Below the pieces are notes generated by a model. It made no database searches. It was not told the DNA's origin and saw only the letters and a list, made by a program, of their open reading frames with translations. Of a stretch of DNA of 64,000 nt, positions 36,657-52,800 are shown piece after piece. Within the stretch, counting starts at the first letter, position 1. Every line of letters starts with the position of its first letter. Both the position numbers and the translations under genes were made by a program. Source of the DNA: Brugia malayi (Eukaryota; Nematoda; Chromadorea; Rhabditida; Onchocercidae); assembly GCF_000002995.4 (NCBI RefSeq), contig NW_025062477.1:8652649-8716648 (forward strand). The letters are read 5' to 3'.

Positions 36657-39600
36657 TGTTGTAATTACGTCAAAAATTTATTTGCAAATGTACCATCATA
36701 TGTACTACTATGTTTCGTCGCATTATTCGATTTACGTGGGCCGCAGATGCATCAAAATTCATATCGAAGTCGTTCTGAAAGTATTAATACTTTTTTTAAA
36801 AACAAAAAGTTTCAGTATGTTTGAAATTCTTTTTCTTCGATTTTTATATCAAAAATACCGTACATCTTTTGGCTGTTTTTATTTGGCCATAAAAGTTCTC
36901 TACCATTTATCTATTCACCTGCTGCTCATTACCTCACAGCTGGATTACTTGAAATTTTTAAATCTCCTGTAGTTGTTATCCTACTGAATACTCAGGAAAC
37001 TTCTTTTGATTTCTTTTTCATTATCGATAAGAGTACTTCTTAGTGGTCTAGAGTGCGCTTCTTCTATCTAAATTTTTTTCGCGCTTTTCAATAAATAAAT
37101 TTTTAAGCGTCGATCTTATGATATGTTATCCTTCTTTATTGCTTTACAGCCAGTTTATTTGCTTAGCGTTTGATAAATTCATATTTGTGTATAAACAATA
37201 CTTATTTTTCTGTGAACTTTTAGATGTCTAAAAGAATGGGAACGTTCAGAATACTGTACTGTTGAACTTATTGAACTTGAAACTTTTCTCTTGAGATTGT
37301 CAAATAACGTTGTGCAAAAAATTTTTATTTGTTTTGTTTCATATTTCTGTCCAAACTTCTCTAAAATATTGTGACTGAATTATCGTTGTAATTATTCACG
37401 GGTCACCGCTTCCTATCACAAAGAAAGTTATTTCGTTTCGCTTTTCATTCTTGCCAATACATTAAATATTTTTGTTTGACTTTACATGTAAATCAATATT
37501 ACTGTAGAGTTTTTCACTCTTTTACATGCTTTCTCTGATCCCTCATCACAACGTTTCATTTTCGGTACTCTCTTAACCGTTGTGTGTAAATCACGGGTAA
37601 TTTGGACAATTTATCTAAATATTAATACTTCGAAGTCTTATGTCATTTATCTACCAAAAGGTTTTTCATCTAAAATTCTAGCACAATCTTCACAATATTT
37701 TAATATTCAAAATTCTATACCTATAGGATTAAATCAGTGTACTTCAATATGTCCTGCACGGCTCTTTTATTTGTGTAGCTCAGAATGTTTGTCTTCAAAT
37801 CTTTGTTATAAATTAAAGCTGTTATTGTACTGCTTACGTGACATATTTGACGAGTGCAGTTCGTAATGTAAAGTTTTCTGAAAAAGATAAATTTGGAAAT
37901 CTCTGCACTTCATTGAAGCAGTTGCTGCCTCATAAATAAAAAAAATACATAATTTCGAAATTTTACTGGATTTTGTAAATAAACTTTTTTCAAGTGAAAT
38001 GCCCAGCATTAATTTGTGGAAATAATTACTTTTGTTTAAATTTTCAGGCAAAACTTCCTTGGAATAAGGGTTTTTTAAAACTCTCAGTTAGAATTCGAAA
38101 TTAAAGCTAAAATGAAATATTGGATTGGCACAACATAATGAATAATTCATAAATCTCAGAATGAACTTTCTCAAGGAGAGCACAATATCATGCTTATACA
38201 GCTGCGCAAATGGATCAACATTGGAAGCATTGAAGTATAAGAGAAATCAAACTTATTAAGTATGATTGGAGGAAAAAAGAAACAATGATGAATCAAGGAT
38301 AGGTGTTGATAAATTTCAGGAACAATTCACAATTGGTTGAAACTGATAGGCGGAGATATTTCGCTCTCTCATCTTTTTTTGCTCGTTCATCTTTTCGCAA
38401 AAAAATGTATTACTTAGTTACAAATATCATATGTGAAACTTACAAAGCAAGATTACAGAGAGAGTACAAGTGAAATAAGATTACAATCATCCAAAATATC
38501 TTGGTTGCTTTCCTCCTGGAAAAAATTGAATTTCAATCAAGTTATTTCTCCATTTATAGTAAAGATTTGAAGTTGCAGTAAAATAAGAAAACATCACTAA
38601 TAATAAGTAGTAAATGGGTTAGCAGAATGACTTTCTAAAACTTAGATGATGAATTAGATTTTTCAGTCCAGTGTATTTTACAATTATTATCCTAGGAGAG
38701 CAGTTCTGCCCATATGCAAATCATACTAGACAGAGAAGAAAACAATCGCGTCGGAAAATCTCTTAATAACTTTTGCTTTGTAACAGGTCAGAATCAATAA
38801 CTGACCGCAACATATAGGATGACAACTAATAACTCATTAATAAAAAGGAAATTCGCAGCCTGAAAATTGGAACTGACTCCATTTACATAAGTTTACGACC
38901 AGCTTTCTTCATTCAGTCACTTTCAAGTAAATTTTCTTGTTGTCGGCTTTGCTCAGAAAAATGAAAAATTAGATAGCTTTTAGTGATTATCTCAGAATTG
39001 TATAATGCATAATAATAATTTAATATAGATGATGTCACAGATTGATAATTTGAGACCCTAGCATGTTTTCAATTTATAAAATAATGGAATGAATTTCTTC
39101 ACAGTTTTAAGCAAGCCACCTCTGTTGACAATATTTAAACATCCTTAAACTAGACCTTAGATTTGATAGCTATATAGTTAGTTCTATAACTGAGTATTCT
39201 GAATGAGCCTAACACAGTCTTTTTTGAGTTAGGCCTTGTTTCTTCCACCATTATAGTGTATAGGTTAGGATGGTGTACTTGGAGTATCTATGTTTAAGGT
39301 CTAGGAATGTTTGACGTCTTGGAATGTGCTGCTACCAGTATAAAAGCCAAATGATAGTATTGAAGTCCTGCTAAATTGTCTTATTCAAAAAAGTATTGTC
39401 AATGGAAGCCATCAAATAATCAGAAATGATAAAATAGAATTTCTTTGACCTTTTATTTTTACTCCTCATCGATTTTTACCAACGACAAATGAATTTGTGT
39501 TGAAAAAGGCTCAGTATACTTCCATTTTTCTTTAAATCTTATCAATCAAATATTCTTTTCTTTAAAGTTAGGAACAATATTTTCAAGTGCCGTTATCAAT

Positions 39601-40498
39601 TGATTTTGACTTTTGTCTTTATGAGATTAAATTGGATTAACTAATGAAAGTTCTATATCCTGGGTTTAATTGTAATATGCACATAGGTATTAGGCAACAC
39701 ATATAAACATGCAAAATTTACCTTACTTTAGTAGTAAAATTGAGTCGATAAAACATATGTTCTAATCGTTAATGGCTCAGGAATTGACAATATTTCTTCA
39801 ATAATCTATCAGTATCATCATCTGTTTTGCTTACCATAGTTCTTGTTCAAGTATAGTGTTGTTGCATGCAATCGTTGCAGTGAAACACAGACAAGTGTTA
39901 AAATATTGACATACATATTGGTATTTTGCAGAACATAATTGTACTGTTAAATTTTATAATTTCTTTATAAAAATTTGATAAGGTTCTATACAGTTTTTTT
40001 AGGAGATAAGAAGTAATGTTTGCAGAGAAACGAAATGATTTTCACCGATTTATCAATGAAATTCTGAAACTAGAAATTCATTTTACTCACTCCTATAACT
40101 AAACATCATCTGTTGATAACAAACCTGAAAAATACGATAGCTTTACTGACTGTTGAATTGAACCAAAAAGTTTTTGTGATATCGTTGACAGTTGTGGGCG
40201 GTAGACAAATCAGAAGCACTAAAAGGTTGGAAATATTTTGCCATGAAGAAGTATCCATCGATGTCCACTAACATGACATCATTCATTAACTGTTTCTCTT
40301 GATGTCACACACTGAACTGACCGAAAGAATAGTCTTAAAAGTTTTTCTTGTTTCTTGTAAGTTTTCTTGTGTATATTTTGCTTTGTTTGCTTTGTTTCAG
40401 TTTAGAAACTTGTGCTATCGATGTATCCAATAACAAAGCATTTCTCTGTTCATAGGAAAAATTTTTAATTCACATCTCGTTGTTTAATTTTAATTTAG

Positions 40499-40560
40499 CT
40501 TGGACAACGAAAGAAGCACACAATGGATATTAACTTGGACAACAAAAGAAGCATACAAAG
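40499..40560. repeat. Tandem duplication of about 34 bp
   Basis: CTTGGACAACGAAAGAAGCA and its neighbour CTTGGACAACAAAAGAAGCA are adjacent diverged copies, with the second copy starting near 40533. They lie in the gene-poor region, with no associated frame. Confidence 0.8.
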
Positions 40561-41120
40561 AAGAAGAAAATGGTATCAAAAAAAATTTAGTAACATACAA
40601 ATCGAATCACTACTAAAATTCTTCCGTTGGTGCCAACAATAATTAACGAGACATTTGGCAATAAATTCACTGCAGAGATACGATGGAACTTATATCTACG
40701 ATGCAAGAAATAATAGATTGAGTAGGTAATTTTAAGTAATATAAGTTTTTTTTAAGTAATATAATTTTTATCAGTTTTTCGCACAAAGTGAGCTAGGAAG
40801 AGTAGGAGTTAGATTTCTTAGATTATTTGGTAATGTATTTGTTAATAACGGCAATAATCATCTGATTATATTTATTATCAGTTTTTCTCAATCTTTAACA
40901 ATAAAAATACCGTCATCCCTCACCGCTATTCATATCAGTAGAAAAGCAAGGGGAAGTGGAAATTCTGCAACTTTTCAGGAGGATGTTATTATAAAATGAC
41001 ATGCAATTTGATAATATGCATGCAAAATATGAGCAGAATCTGACAAATCATTGAAAGCGAAAATGTTTTCAAAGCAAATAAGCGTAAAAAAGAATTTTTT
41101 TTTGTTGGAAAGAATAATTT

Positions 41121-41131
41121 AATGAATAATA

Positions 41132-41186
<55 letters not shown>
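41121..41186. repeat. (AAT)n microsatellite
   Basis: About 20 AAT trinucleotides with one or two interruptions near the left edge, followed by AAGCCAGTAATGG. It is the longest pure simple repeat in the window. Confidence 0.95.
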
Positions 41187-44100
41187 GCCAGTAATGGTTG
41201 TAGGTGAAATTTGATTTCAGTTCTCACTGTGAGGCATTCTCATAATGTTCCCTGTTATATTAAATTTTCTGAATCAATCCTTCTCATAACATTGTTGGAT
41301 TCATTCCTGCAGATCCTCTTTTAATTGATTTCTTATTTATATAATAAAAAGAAAGAACTATGCTTCAAGCAAAATGAGATTTTTTTTTTACAAATGGGTA
41401 AAATGGCACACGCATTTATATATGTTTAGCTTTTAAAGATTTGCAAAACAAAAATTTAGGTCAAAATTTTCTAACAATAGAAGAAGATATAGATAAAGTT
41501 TTATGGAATAAGTCTGGAAAAAATGGAAAACTGGTAAAATGAAATAAATATAAATTTAAAAAGTTCGAAGTCGAAAAATAGAAGACGTATTAAAAATGAA
41601 TATTGGAGCGGTGGGTAAGTAATTGGAAAATTAATGTTTATCTTGTTGAGCGAACAAATTTCGAAATCAGTGTAGCTATTTTATATATGATATCAGTGGT
41701 TCATATTTTGCCCTTACTGTTATTCGATAATTATTTTAAATTAAAGAAGTGAAGTTAGATATAATGCGAATTCAGTTCAAATGAACTGTAAACGGGGTGG
41801 AGGATGAGCACACAGTATTGGTAGTGTCTTTGATCCAGTCACTGATCTGTGAAGAAGAGGACTTTAAAAATGCGAAGCATAGTGACTGATATGAAAGTCA
41901 TAACCACTACTTAAGAGTAATCATCGAAGACGATCCTTTAATGATTGCGAGAGAAGTTAATAACGAACTTGATCGCTTAATGAGCTAACCGAAAAATTCC
42001 AGTAGAACAAGAGGTGAATTGCCGTCGAAAAGTGAGTTATGTATAATTGGAACGGAATGAGTTCTGAAGTTCCTTGTCTCATTCAATTGGCTTTTGGTCA
42101 ACGACTAATGCTTAACAATATAAATTCAGATTCCTAATGTTTTTATTTCATCATAGAAGAATACAAGCATTACAAATTATTTATCAGTAACTATAGATTG
42201 TGGCATTGATAATTCAGAATCTTTTACTTAATATATATGAAATATATATCAATTGTTATGGTATTTAGAAGTCATTAGAATTCTTGAAATGCTTGATGAC
42301 CATCTGTCAAACAATGATCCAACCGAGAGAATCGATGAAATGTCTATCTTTAATGTCATCATAATCAAGAACTGCACAAACGCACTTATATGAAATTGCA
42401 TGACAAATTTATGGAAATGACAATGTTATAAAATACACTTAATGTCATCATAATTCATATTTAATATAGAACCTCTGATTTACAATTCAACAGTGATTAT
42501 TACGGAATACTAATTTTATTCGATCTCCGTGCAAACAATCAAGCTGTAAATGAACTATTCTCATAAATTCTCGTACATCAGATTTACAGTTGCAGTTTAA
42601 GAAAAATCTCTACTAACGAATTATTTCACAAGCGGGAATGAATGGAACAGACTGATGTGAAATGCAACAAACTGAAATGAATTCATGCAGCCACAATTCA
42701 TTCATAGGTACGCATTCCTCATTCTTTTTCACTTTCAGTTTTCACCTGGCTCTTAACAAATTTCGATTAAGTACTGCTCTGCCTGAAAATTTAACTAGAT
42801 TCCACAGTAGCTGTCACAAACAATCTGTAATCACATATGATATCTCCTCAGTGACAATTCATTCAATGAAGCTTTGTTATTTATCACTTGGGATTTTTCT
42901 CGCTTTTGTAGGAATCATACCACATTCTAAAAACCTTATTTTTACAGCAGAATGGAATAAATCCAGCAATTTAAATTTTCAGGAAAGGGGTATACAGTCA
43001 CTCAACAGCACAGTAACCAATTTTCTTTATTTCTGTTCCTTACCTTATTTTTATTTTTCACTTTTACTTTTCTTACTTTTATAGACAGTCCTAGAAGCTT
43101 CTCTAAAAATTACTTTACACCCAATTAATGTTAACATTTGGGTGATTTTTGTTGCCTGTTTCATGTAACTGAAAATGAAAAATGATTCTAGAAATGGAAT
43201 AGATAATGGCTATATAAAATGAATTCATTGGTTAGATAGTGACGAAATTTTAAAATGGATTAATCCTTCTCGTCAGAATTGTCGCAAGGAGATCCTCATC
43301 TGTTTCCCTGACTTGCTTGCAATAAGATAGCTGGACCACTAACTGGTACCTATGCAATTCAGCATTATGAACCATCGTAAGGATAAAAGATATAGTTAAA
43401 ATACAGCAAGTCATTTTCCATTGCCAATAAAATAAACCTGATGTGCTAAACGACCTCCATACTATATCTATTAAACTCAATCATAGTGTACCTCAGAATG
43501 TGAGGATACAAGGAAAGCAAATTGTATCGGAGACACGACCATGCACACAGATACGTATCGATCCATCCACCTTGATGTGTAAATATCCCGAATTCTGATG
43601 TTCCGATCTGTACAGACTAAGCCTACCTCGGTTTATTTTTTTATAATAATATTTACAATTTGAAAATTTCTTAATCATTGATTAAACTTCATAATGATAA
43701 TACTGCAAAAGATATGCATTAAATGCAGAAAATCCCTAGATGATACCCTTACGTGCTGGAAAATCAAACATTTCTTCATACTTTCAGCCTTCTAAATCCT
43801 TAGATTTAAGTTAATATTTAACAACTTGATTTTAAAAATAACTTACCATCTATAAGCCATCTCTTCCTTAGCCAAGTGACGTCCAAAGCTTCATTCTTCA
43901 GCTTATCATTCTATGAAATAATGGAAACTACTATGGATTTACGTATCGCGTTATGGTTTCTAATTTTTTCTACGATATTTTGAAAACACCACATATGTCA
44001 AAGAGTGATTTTTTTTATTTCTTTAGCAATTAAATAACTTTAAAACACGAAACCTAACATAAAAAACCTCATCACCAATGGACTTTGTTTTTGCATGCCT

Positions 44101-44823
44101 CTCTGGCTATCTTTTTGGTTTTTATTGTATATTTAAGCAATAGACGAAAAAGACTGATTCGTAAGCCCCCGACCATTTGAAACGATAAAACTGTAGGGTG
44201 ACATGACAAACAAAAACCTGCTCAAAAAAAAAAAAAAAAACCTCAAACATTACGAAATCCAATCCTTACATTTAACTAAAAAAGTTTTGTGTACGTCATG
44301 ATTAATCATATTAGCTTTTCGGTATACCATAAATTCTAGAGTACTTTTTTGCACTAACAGATAAAGTTCAGGGCAGACAGCAAAAGAGAAATTGAAAGAG
44401 TGTGACTTGTGTAGTAAAGTATAGCAACTCTCATATTAGGTACCAAAAAGCTTCACTTTTCTTGAAACCTTATGGATGAACATAAACAGTGTTGGAGAAA
44501 TCTAAAAATTTATGAGGAAAATTTATGTGAAAAGAACACGCACATATAGTTATTACAGCAGCAAACGTCATTCAACTATGGCATCCCTATACTATATAGG
44601 TTTACCACTGTTATTTCATGCTTTACTTCTTTACTAAGCGTGTAAATATTTTCCCAGTCTTGAAAACGATTTAAATAAGGTTAAATTACATGGATTTTCC
44701 TTTTACATATAGATGCCTTCGACATAGTAATTTCATATATTACAATAATTTTCTTGCTAACCAAACAAATTATTGTATTAAACAACAGTAACCGAAATTC
44801 ATGCTCTTACTGTTGTGATCCTT

Positions 44824-46861
<2,038 letters not shown>

Positions 46862-47994
46862 CCAAACATACCTTCAAATCCTGTAAATTCTAAAATTCCC
46901 TTACTAATTCAACTCATTCATAAATCAGTAGCATAACATTTTATTTCGCCAACAAATTAACGTTAATTTGAAATTTTCAGAAAAGAAAAACTCAATCCTT
47001 TTATATATTTTTTTAAAAAATTCCATATATTTATGTTTAGTTTCCCTCCAGTTCCAAAACCACAAAGATCTCTGACTTCTGAAGATCTTGAAAGTATGCT
47101 ATTTTCATCCTTCACGGTCCTTAGAAATTTGTTGCATGATATAACACAGTCGTAGAACGGACCAATGTGTAACTCTGATACAATTCAAAACAAAACAATT
47201 TATTGCATCAACTAAAAAAGTGTAGCAAGCAATATGCTGGTAAGATAAAGGGTTATAGAGCCAAAAAAAAAAAACGCACCTGTTGTAAAACGATTTTGAA
47301 AAAGGCGTCAAGGCCCATAAAAACTGTAAATATTAGGCAGAATCACGACATTTATTTACCGATTAACATATAACTGCAAAATTTATTTACAAAAACAATT
47401 TAATAAGAACTCTTTATGGCTTCAAGTCATCCTAGCGTGCTGTTACGTTCCTTTCTCAACCTACAAAGAACAACGCTTGTCTCATGTTTAAATTAAACTG
47501 CACAGATTCACAAATGACCCCCATTACAAGCAGAACGATTATAGCAATTTCAACATGTCACCTATTTTTCCGAAAATTTGAAGCAAACAAACTTAAAGCC
47601 GTGAGCAAAGAATTTAGTTACAAGATTTCAAATAGAACTGAAAAATTTTGAAAATAAGCACCATAAAATACCATAAGAATGGCTGCTACATATATGTATA
47701 ATGAAATCTGCCCATAAATACAATTTTTTCTATCAACGTAAAACTGAAAAAGTATTCAGTAATCCAACTTGTCAAGTTCTATTAAGTTGATTCAAAACTG
47801 ATGGAAGTTGCTCCACTTTGCTTCAGAAACTGATTTATAATTTATGTTGTGCAAGTCGGTTCAAGATCTATGTTACCGCTAAACAAGTCTTTTTTTTTTT
47901 TAAATCAAACATTAAAACAAGCAAACAAATTACAATTACTGTGATACTGATTCGAAAGTTCCCGAATTTTGAAAAAGCACTGGCTTCAGAGGCT
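46862..47994. other. Intergenic between MTG2 and the 48-49.8 kb gene
   Basis: About 1.13 kb of AT-rich DNA between two - strand genes. It should contain the 3' UTR of the upstream gene and the MTG2 promoter. Open frames are short and biased by poly-A and poly-T runs. No exon supported. Confidence 0.5.
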
Positions 47995-49800
47995 TCAAAT
48001 AGCCAAACGTTTTTCCAATTCTTCTTCAATTCGATTTCGTAGCAAACGGCACTGATTATCAGTAAGTTCAAGCTGTTGTGTTAAAGCTTTGGCAACGCGT
48101 GCGCTGTTATCATTCTGTAAGAACAATAACTTCTCCTGTGATAAGTAACAGCAGTTACTGTTAAGTAATAACAGTTACTGATATATAACTTGCATTCTGA
48201 TAAGTGAAAAAAATTTGAGCATTGTTAACTATATGAGAACGTGCAAATGAATATGGATTTATAATGCGGGAACTCCCAACAAATTGAAGAGAAAAATACC
48301 GCATGTACAATTTGCTCAACTGGATTACCATCTTGACCACGAATATTAAGCTTGAAGAGCGGTTCATTTCGCACAGGAGTTGCAGTAATAGTAGCAGGAT
48401 CTGAATGTCTTTTTGTGTCTGCATTTCGCTTTACTAAAACCGAACTAGGAATCATTGTTTCTGCTGTCATTTGTAATCTTTCATGTTCTTCTTTTGCCAT
48501 CTGTTCCATTAGACGCTGTCTAATTTCCTTACGCAGTTTTTCTTTCTCATTTTTTACATTAGAATTCTGCAACTGTTACATATACATATTTATTTTGTGT
48601 AGATGCACAATCAAAAAAATCTTGTGTTTATCTACTTATTTATACACAATAATGTAAGAAATAAGACTTCCTTACTTCTTCATTCTTCGTGGTTTTCACA
48701 TTAATACTACGTAGATGAGGGGGTATATACAGCAGCAGTGGATCACATGTTTTCCTAGATCTCTCTGCAAGTAAATGGACAAAAGAAGAGATAAAGACAC
48801 AAAAATATTTCCAAACATAGAAAAATATAATTTCTTTATCCTCATGATTAATGAAGCGGAATAACTTCATATTCTGAAAATGAGTTCGTAAAACTTGAAG
48901 AGTTCATAAAACTTAAAATTTTTAATTCTCAGGATAGCAATACTAATTTTTGTAGTATGTGTATTCCCACCTCAGTTTACTTATTTTTTTCCTTCTCTCC
49001 CACTTTCTTTCACGTCTTGGCTTCGATAAACTAGAAAGATAAAGCACTCATCCTAAGGTTTAAAAATCAGTAAAGAACCATAAAAAAGGAAGAGCAAGAA
49101 ATCACCTAGATGGCGATATGACGTTGCGACACTCCTTTCTGATACCAATTTATCATATTCATCCCTAAATAAAGGAACTGAGTTAAAAAAAAAAATAGAT
49201 ATCGTAAAATATATCTAAACATTCTTAAGAATGTCATCAATACTAATTCCGAAAGATTTTCTTAGACCGCACGGTATAGTCTGCATGATGCAAACACTGA
49301 CTAATGTCTTGCAGACTGCAATGTGACGAATGTATGACATGACATTTCTTCCCAATAATGCTGCTGACAGACTAATAATGTCTGCAGAAAGCCATAACCT
49401 GTCAATTTGATTCCTCACAATACTTTTGATAAATCCATGATTCATATTCAGTCGTGGAACATTTGATGATTCCGCTTTAACATTATTCCGTTCAACCACG
49501 CTCAACATCTCAACAGGACTCTTATTCCGTTTTGAATTATCATGTCTCTGCAGATTACCCCAAAAACTCATCTGTGATAAGCTATTAATTACTACCAGTA
49601 ATCGATATTTGTACCAGCGCACAAAAAGGATAAACAAATAGATTCTACATATAATAAACATTATGTTATCTTAATAGTAGACAAGCACACCGTAGGTGAA
49701 TTTTCTCTTGAATTTCAACCATATTGTAACCAGTGTAATTTGCATACATTACTCCATCGGCTACACACTTTAAACGAATTACACCAGCACTACTATCCAT
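47995..49800 (-). CDS. Unrecognised 216-residue protein, charged and partly helical
   Basis: Five - strand exons join in phase: 49800-49691, 49164-49106, 48764-48676, 48572-48300 and 48114-47995. The ATG at 49800 opens MDSSAGVIRLKCVADGVMYA. The middle contains CDPLLLYIPPHLRSINVK, followed by a strongly charged helix (EKEKLRKEIRQRLMEQMAKE). The C-terminus has a folded-looking segment, LFKLNIRGQDGNPVEQI, then ARVAKALTQQLELTDNQ and LLRNRIEEELEKRLAI before the stop. I do not recognise the family. The tail resembles small helical protein-interaction domains, possibly OSR/WNK-type, but too weakly to name it. The fourth exon has two in-frame acceptors six bases apart (before 48572 and before 48566), giving 216 or 214 residues. 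There are no signal peptide or membrane segments. Confidence 0.7.
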
Positions 49801-52800
49801 GACTCTTCATTAATCACCGTTCCCTCACACAGATCATGCTCTTCTATAATATCTCTCAGTCCATACCATCATCCTTATTTGCCATGAACCCTAATCTATC
49901 ACCGAATGTCGCCAAACCTATCACCTCCCTGATCACGTCACCTCATCTATCAGAACTGTTTAGAAACGCGGCCAACACGTTACGCGGATTGAAAATCCAA
50001 ATCCATTGTGCGTCTCAGACTTAGAATTCGAACTTTAGCCATGTTGTTTCGCTTTACGCTTTCCTAATTTGTTTATTTTTCATCACCTTCATGGCATATT
50101 TTTATCTTATTTAAATGGATTCGGACGAATATTCATCCTAAAACATCCCCGCCTAGTTCTGACTGAAGTGCTTTTAGATATTCTATGTTAGAGGTCACTT
50201 TATTTTTTGTGTCCAAAATATTTTTTCTAGAATTAAATCATCGATCCAAGTAAATATATAATACATTACCGCCTAATCGATTAAGCTTATATTACAAAAA
50301 CTTAAGGAAGCAAGAGACTGACGGAAGAAAATCCTTTTTCAAACATTATCTTTGATTAGTCAGTGGTTCCTCGGACAAAATCCTCATGATCAATGGCGTT
50401 TTCAAAGTTTTCAGATTCCGATTCTAAAGTTATAGTCAATTGTAATTACAAAACTATTCGACATAAAACCTTTAGCTGATGTTTCAGTATAAATTTGAAA
50501 TCAATGACAGTTTTTATCCGATTCTAAATGATGAAATTCGATTATTTCGGCTTTTTTATTGAACATTTATAAGTAGAATACACGATAAACACAGGGAAAA
50601 TGAGGAATGTTGGAAAAGGAATCAAAGATTTTTCTGTCACATGTTATGCTGAAATTACCATATACAAAATAATATTCATCACTATTCTGTTCCAATCACC
50701 GATCTCGATATCATATGTCGAAAATCGCATTTCTTCATTGAATTGATAACTATAATGGCGAAACGGATCTTTATTATCACTCAGTAAACTTCAGCTATTC
50801 ATCCTAGGATTCAGAGCAGAACTTCGAGTTAGAGTGACTTTTGATTACACATCATTCGATTATCGTATGGGTGGCAAATGCAAATTTTTAATGAAACCAT
50901 GAGTAAAGGATGAGGAAATTTATTATTTTTGGTTCATATTTTTGAAAACAGTTTTGAACTTGTAAAAAAAAATTTAAGCTCAAAATTCAAAACCGCTATT
51001 TTTGACAATAACGCTTCAGTGCTCGTTATAATTCGTTAACATACAAGTGAATTGATCATTTCTTTCATTAGTGTGCTTGTAAATAAGAAAAGAAGCAAGT
51101 GATATAGAACGGTCACTAAGTTAATGCTCTGATTTAATTTTCTGAAGTTTGTTTGCGTCGATTCTAGAATGAAACCACTGCGGCGAATATTTGAAAGAGT
51201 AAGCTTACATTTCCGGCTAAAAGACTAAAATTCAGTTTTACTGAAACTTCGCAAAAAAATACTAATTTGGAATAAAATTTTCCTTCAAAGTTTTTTTGAT
51301 TTTCTATTTGATTAGCAGAAGAATAGGAAGAGAAATTGTTAGTAGATAAAAAGGAAAAATATTCATGCTTTGAAAAATACGAAATCTTCTATGTTGAGAT
51401 ATAATATAATTTATGAAGGCTTGCTTGACAATACAGAACAAATTTTCCCCAATTTCGATCTGGAAATTGAAATGAATAATATTGAAATTGAATTGAGAAC
51501 CGTGAATGCCTTTAAACACTCCAGGCATATCTGATACTACATTAGTCATTAATCGCCATGAAGTGATTAGGTATTAAAGTTGCAACTATTTTTATGCAAA
51601 GTAAACTGGAAAATAAGAACACAAAATAAATACTTATTGAAATAAAGGGGAAATACCTCAAACCAAAAAGATAAAAATTCCAAATAAAAGATGAATCAAT
51701 AAATGAAAATTGTCATTTAGCTAGTCAGTGTCATGTACAGTACAACCATTATATGAGCATACCAAAAAATGTGAAAGCCAAAAAGCTATTTTGCACACTT
51801 TACCTGATGGCAGTTCAAAATTTCAAAAAACAAGTTCATCATAATAAATGTGGTAGAATGTTTTGAAGTAAAAAATTGATCATCGCACTTGCTCACCACG
51901 TGCTGTGTCTATCAGTTGGAGAAATAACTGACACTCTTCCTGGATGTATTTGATAAAAGTAAACAGTATGTCATTTCATGAGAAATCAGCTATTACTTTT
52001 TTTTAACATAGCAAAGAAACATTTTTATAATATACTAATTATATGTGATTTGTCTTAGCAAGTGACTGTGCATAAATAAGAAAGAAGGATAAAACTGAAG
52101 GAGCTCCTGTTTCATAATAACTTATTCTTCCATTACTGAGGTAGATATCCCAGTAATCACTTATAATTATTCCTGTAAAACTTATTATTAAATTAAAGAA
52201 CTAACTGTCAGAATGAACAATCTCCTCGAAGTTTACTCATATATTTCTTTTCAATTTTGAATCAGAAATGAAAGAAAACATAGATAAACGGGATTTTAAT
52301 CCACGTAGAATTACGTAAAAGTGAAGAGGATATAGAAATGCTCTCTCAATTAGCCTTCAAAAGTGTAAATAACTTTATGAAGAAATGGCAATAAAAAACA
52401 AATGCATGGAATGTAAGTGTTCTAACATATGACCTTTAAGAACAGATAAAATGTGAGCTGCTTTTTACAGTAACAGCAAGTCATTGTCCTAAGTATTAAC
52501 AAACAGTCTACAGAAATGAAAAAATTGCCCACTTGGGATCAAAACGGACAAATATATGCAAATATAGTGCAGCAATCAGATTTGGAATTGACAATTCCAA
52601 CTTGAATAGACATTTCTTTCCATAAATTATAGATCAGTTAATGAACCAAATTACTTAAAATTTTCTTCAATATAAATTCCTATACATTCCACTTCAGATT
52701 GTATATATGCCTGAAAAGAAGGATTTCAATCATTCAAGAAGAGAAAATTCCTTGTGTAAAAAGATCTTCAATGAAAGCCTCCGTAACTTTTATTCAAGCA

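Larger units (their letters stand above)
36657..44823. other. Gene-poor region between the E75-like and MTG2 genes
   Basis: About 8.2 kb between convergent genes. The left end carries the E75-like 3' UTR with AATAAA at 37090-37095. The rest is AT-rich, with an AAT microsatellite (41121-41186) and a 35-bp tandem duplication (40499-40560). A 140-codon intronless + frame at 42662-43084 encodes a T-rich, Phe/Ser-rich peptide and is not accepted as a gene. No exon series with matching phases was found on either strand. Confidence 0.5.

Noticed and set aside
42662..43084. 140-codon + strand open frame with a signal-peptide-like stretch in the middle
   Set aside because: It is intronless, rich in Phe, Ser and Leu from T-rich DNA, has no recognisable domain, and has an internal Met rather than the first Met before the hydrophobic stretch. 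It is longer than most chance frames but not convincing.
52137..52144. A full TGAGGTAG let-7-like octamer
   Set aside because: It is about 9.5 kb from the lin-41 stop, has no let-7 continuation, and no hairpin was seen. It is not a let-7 gene or a plausible 3' UTR site.
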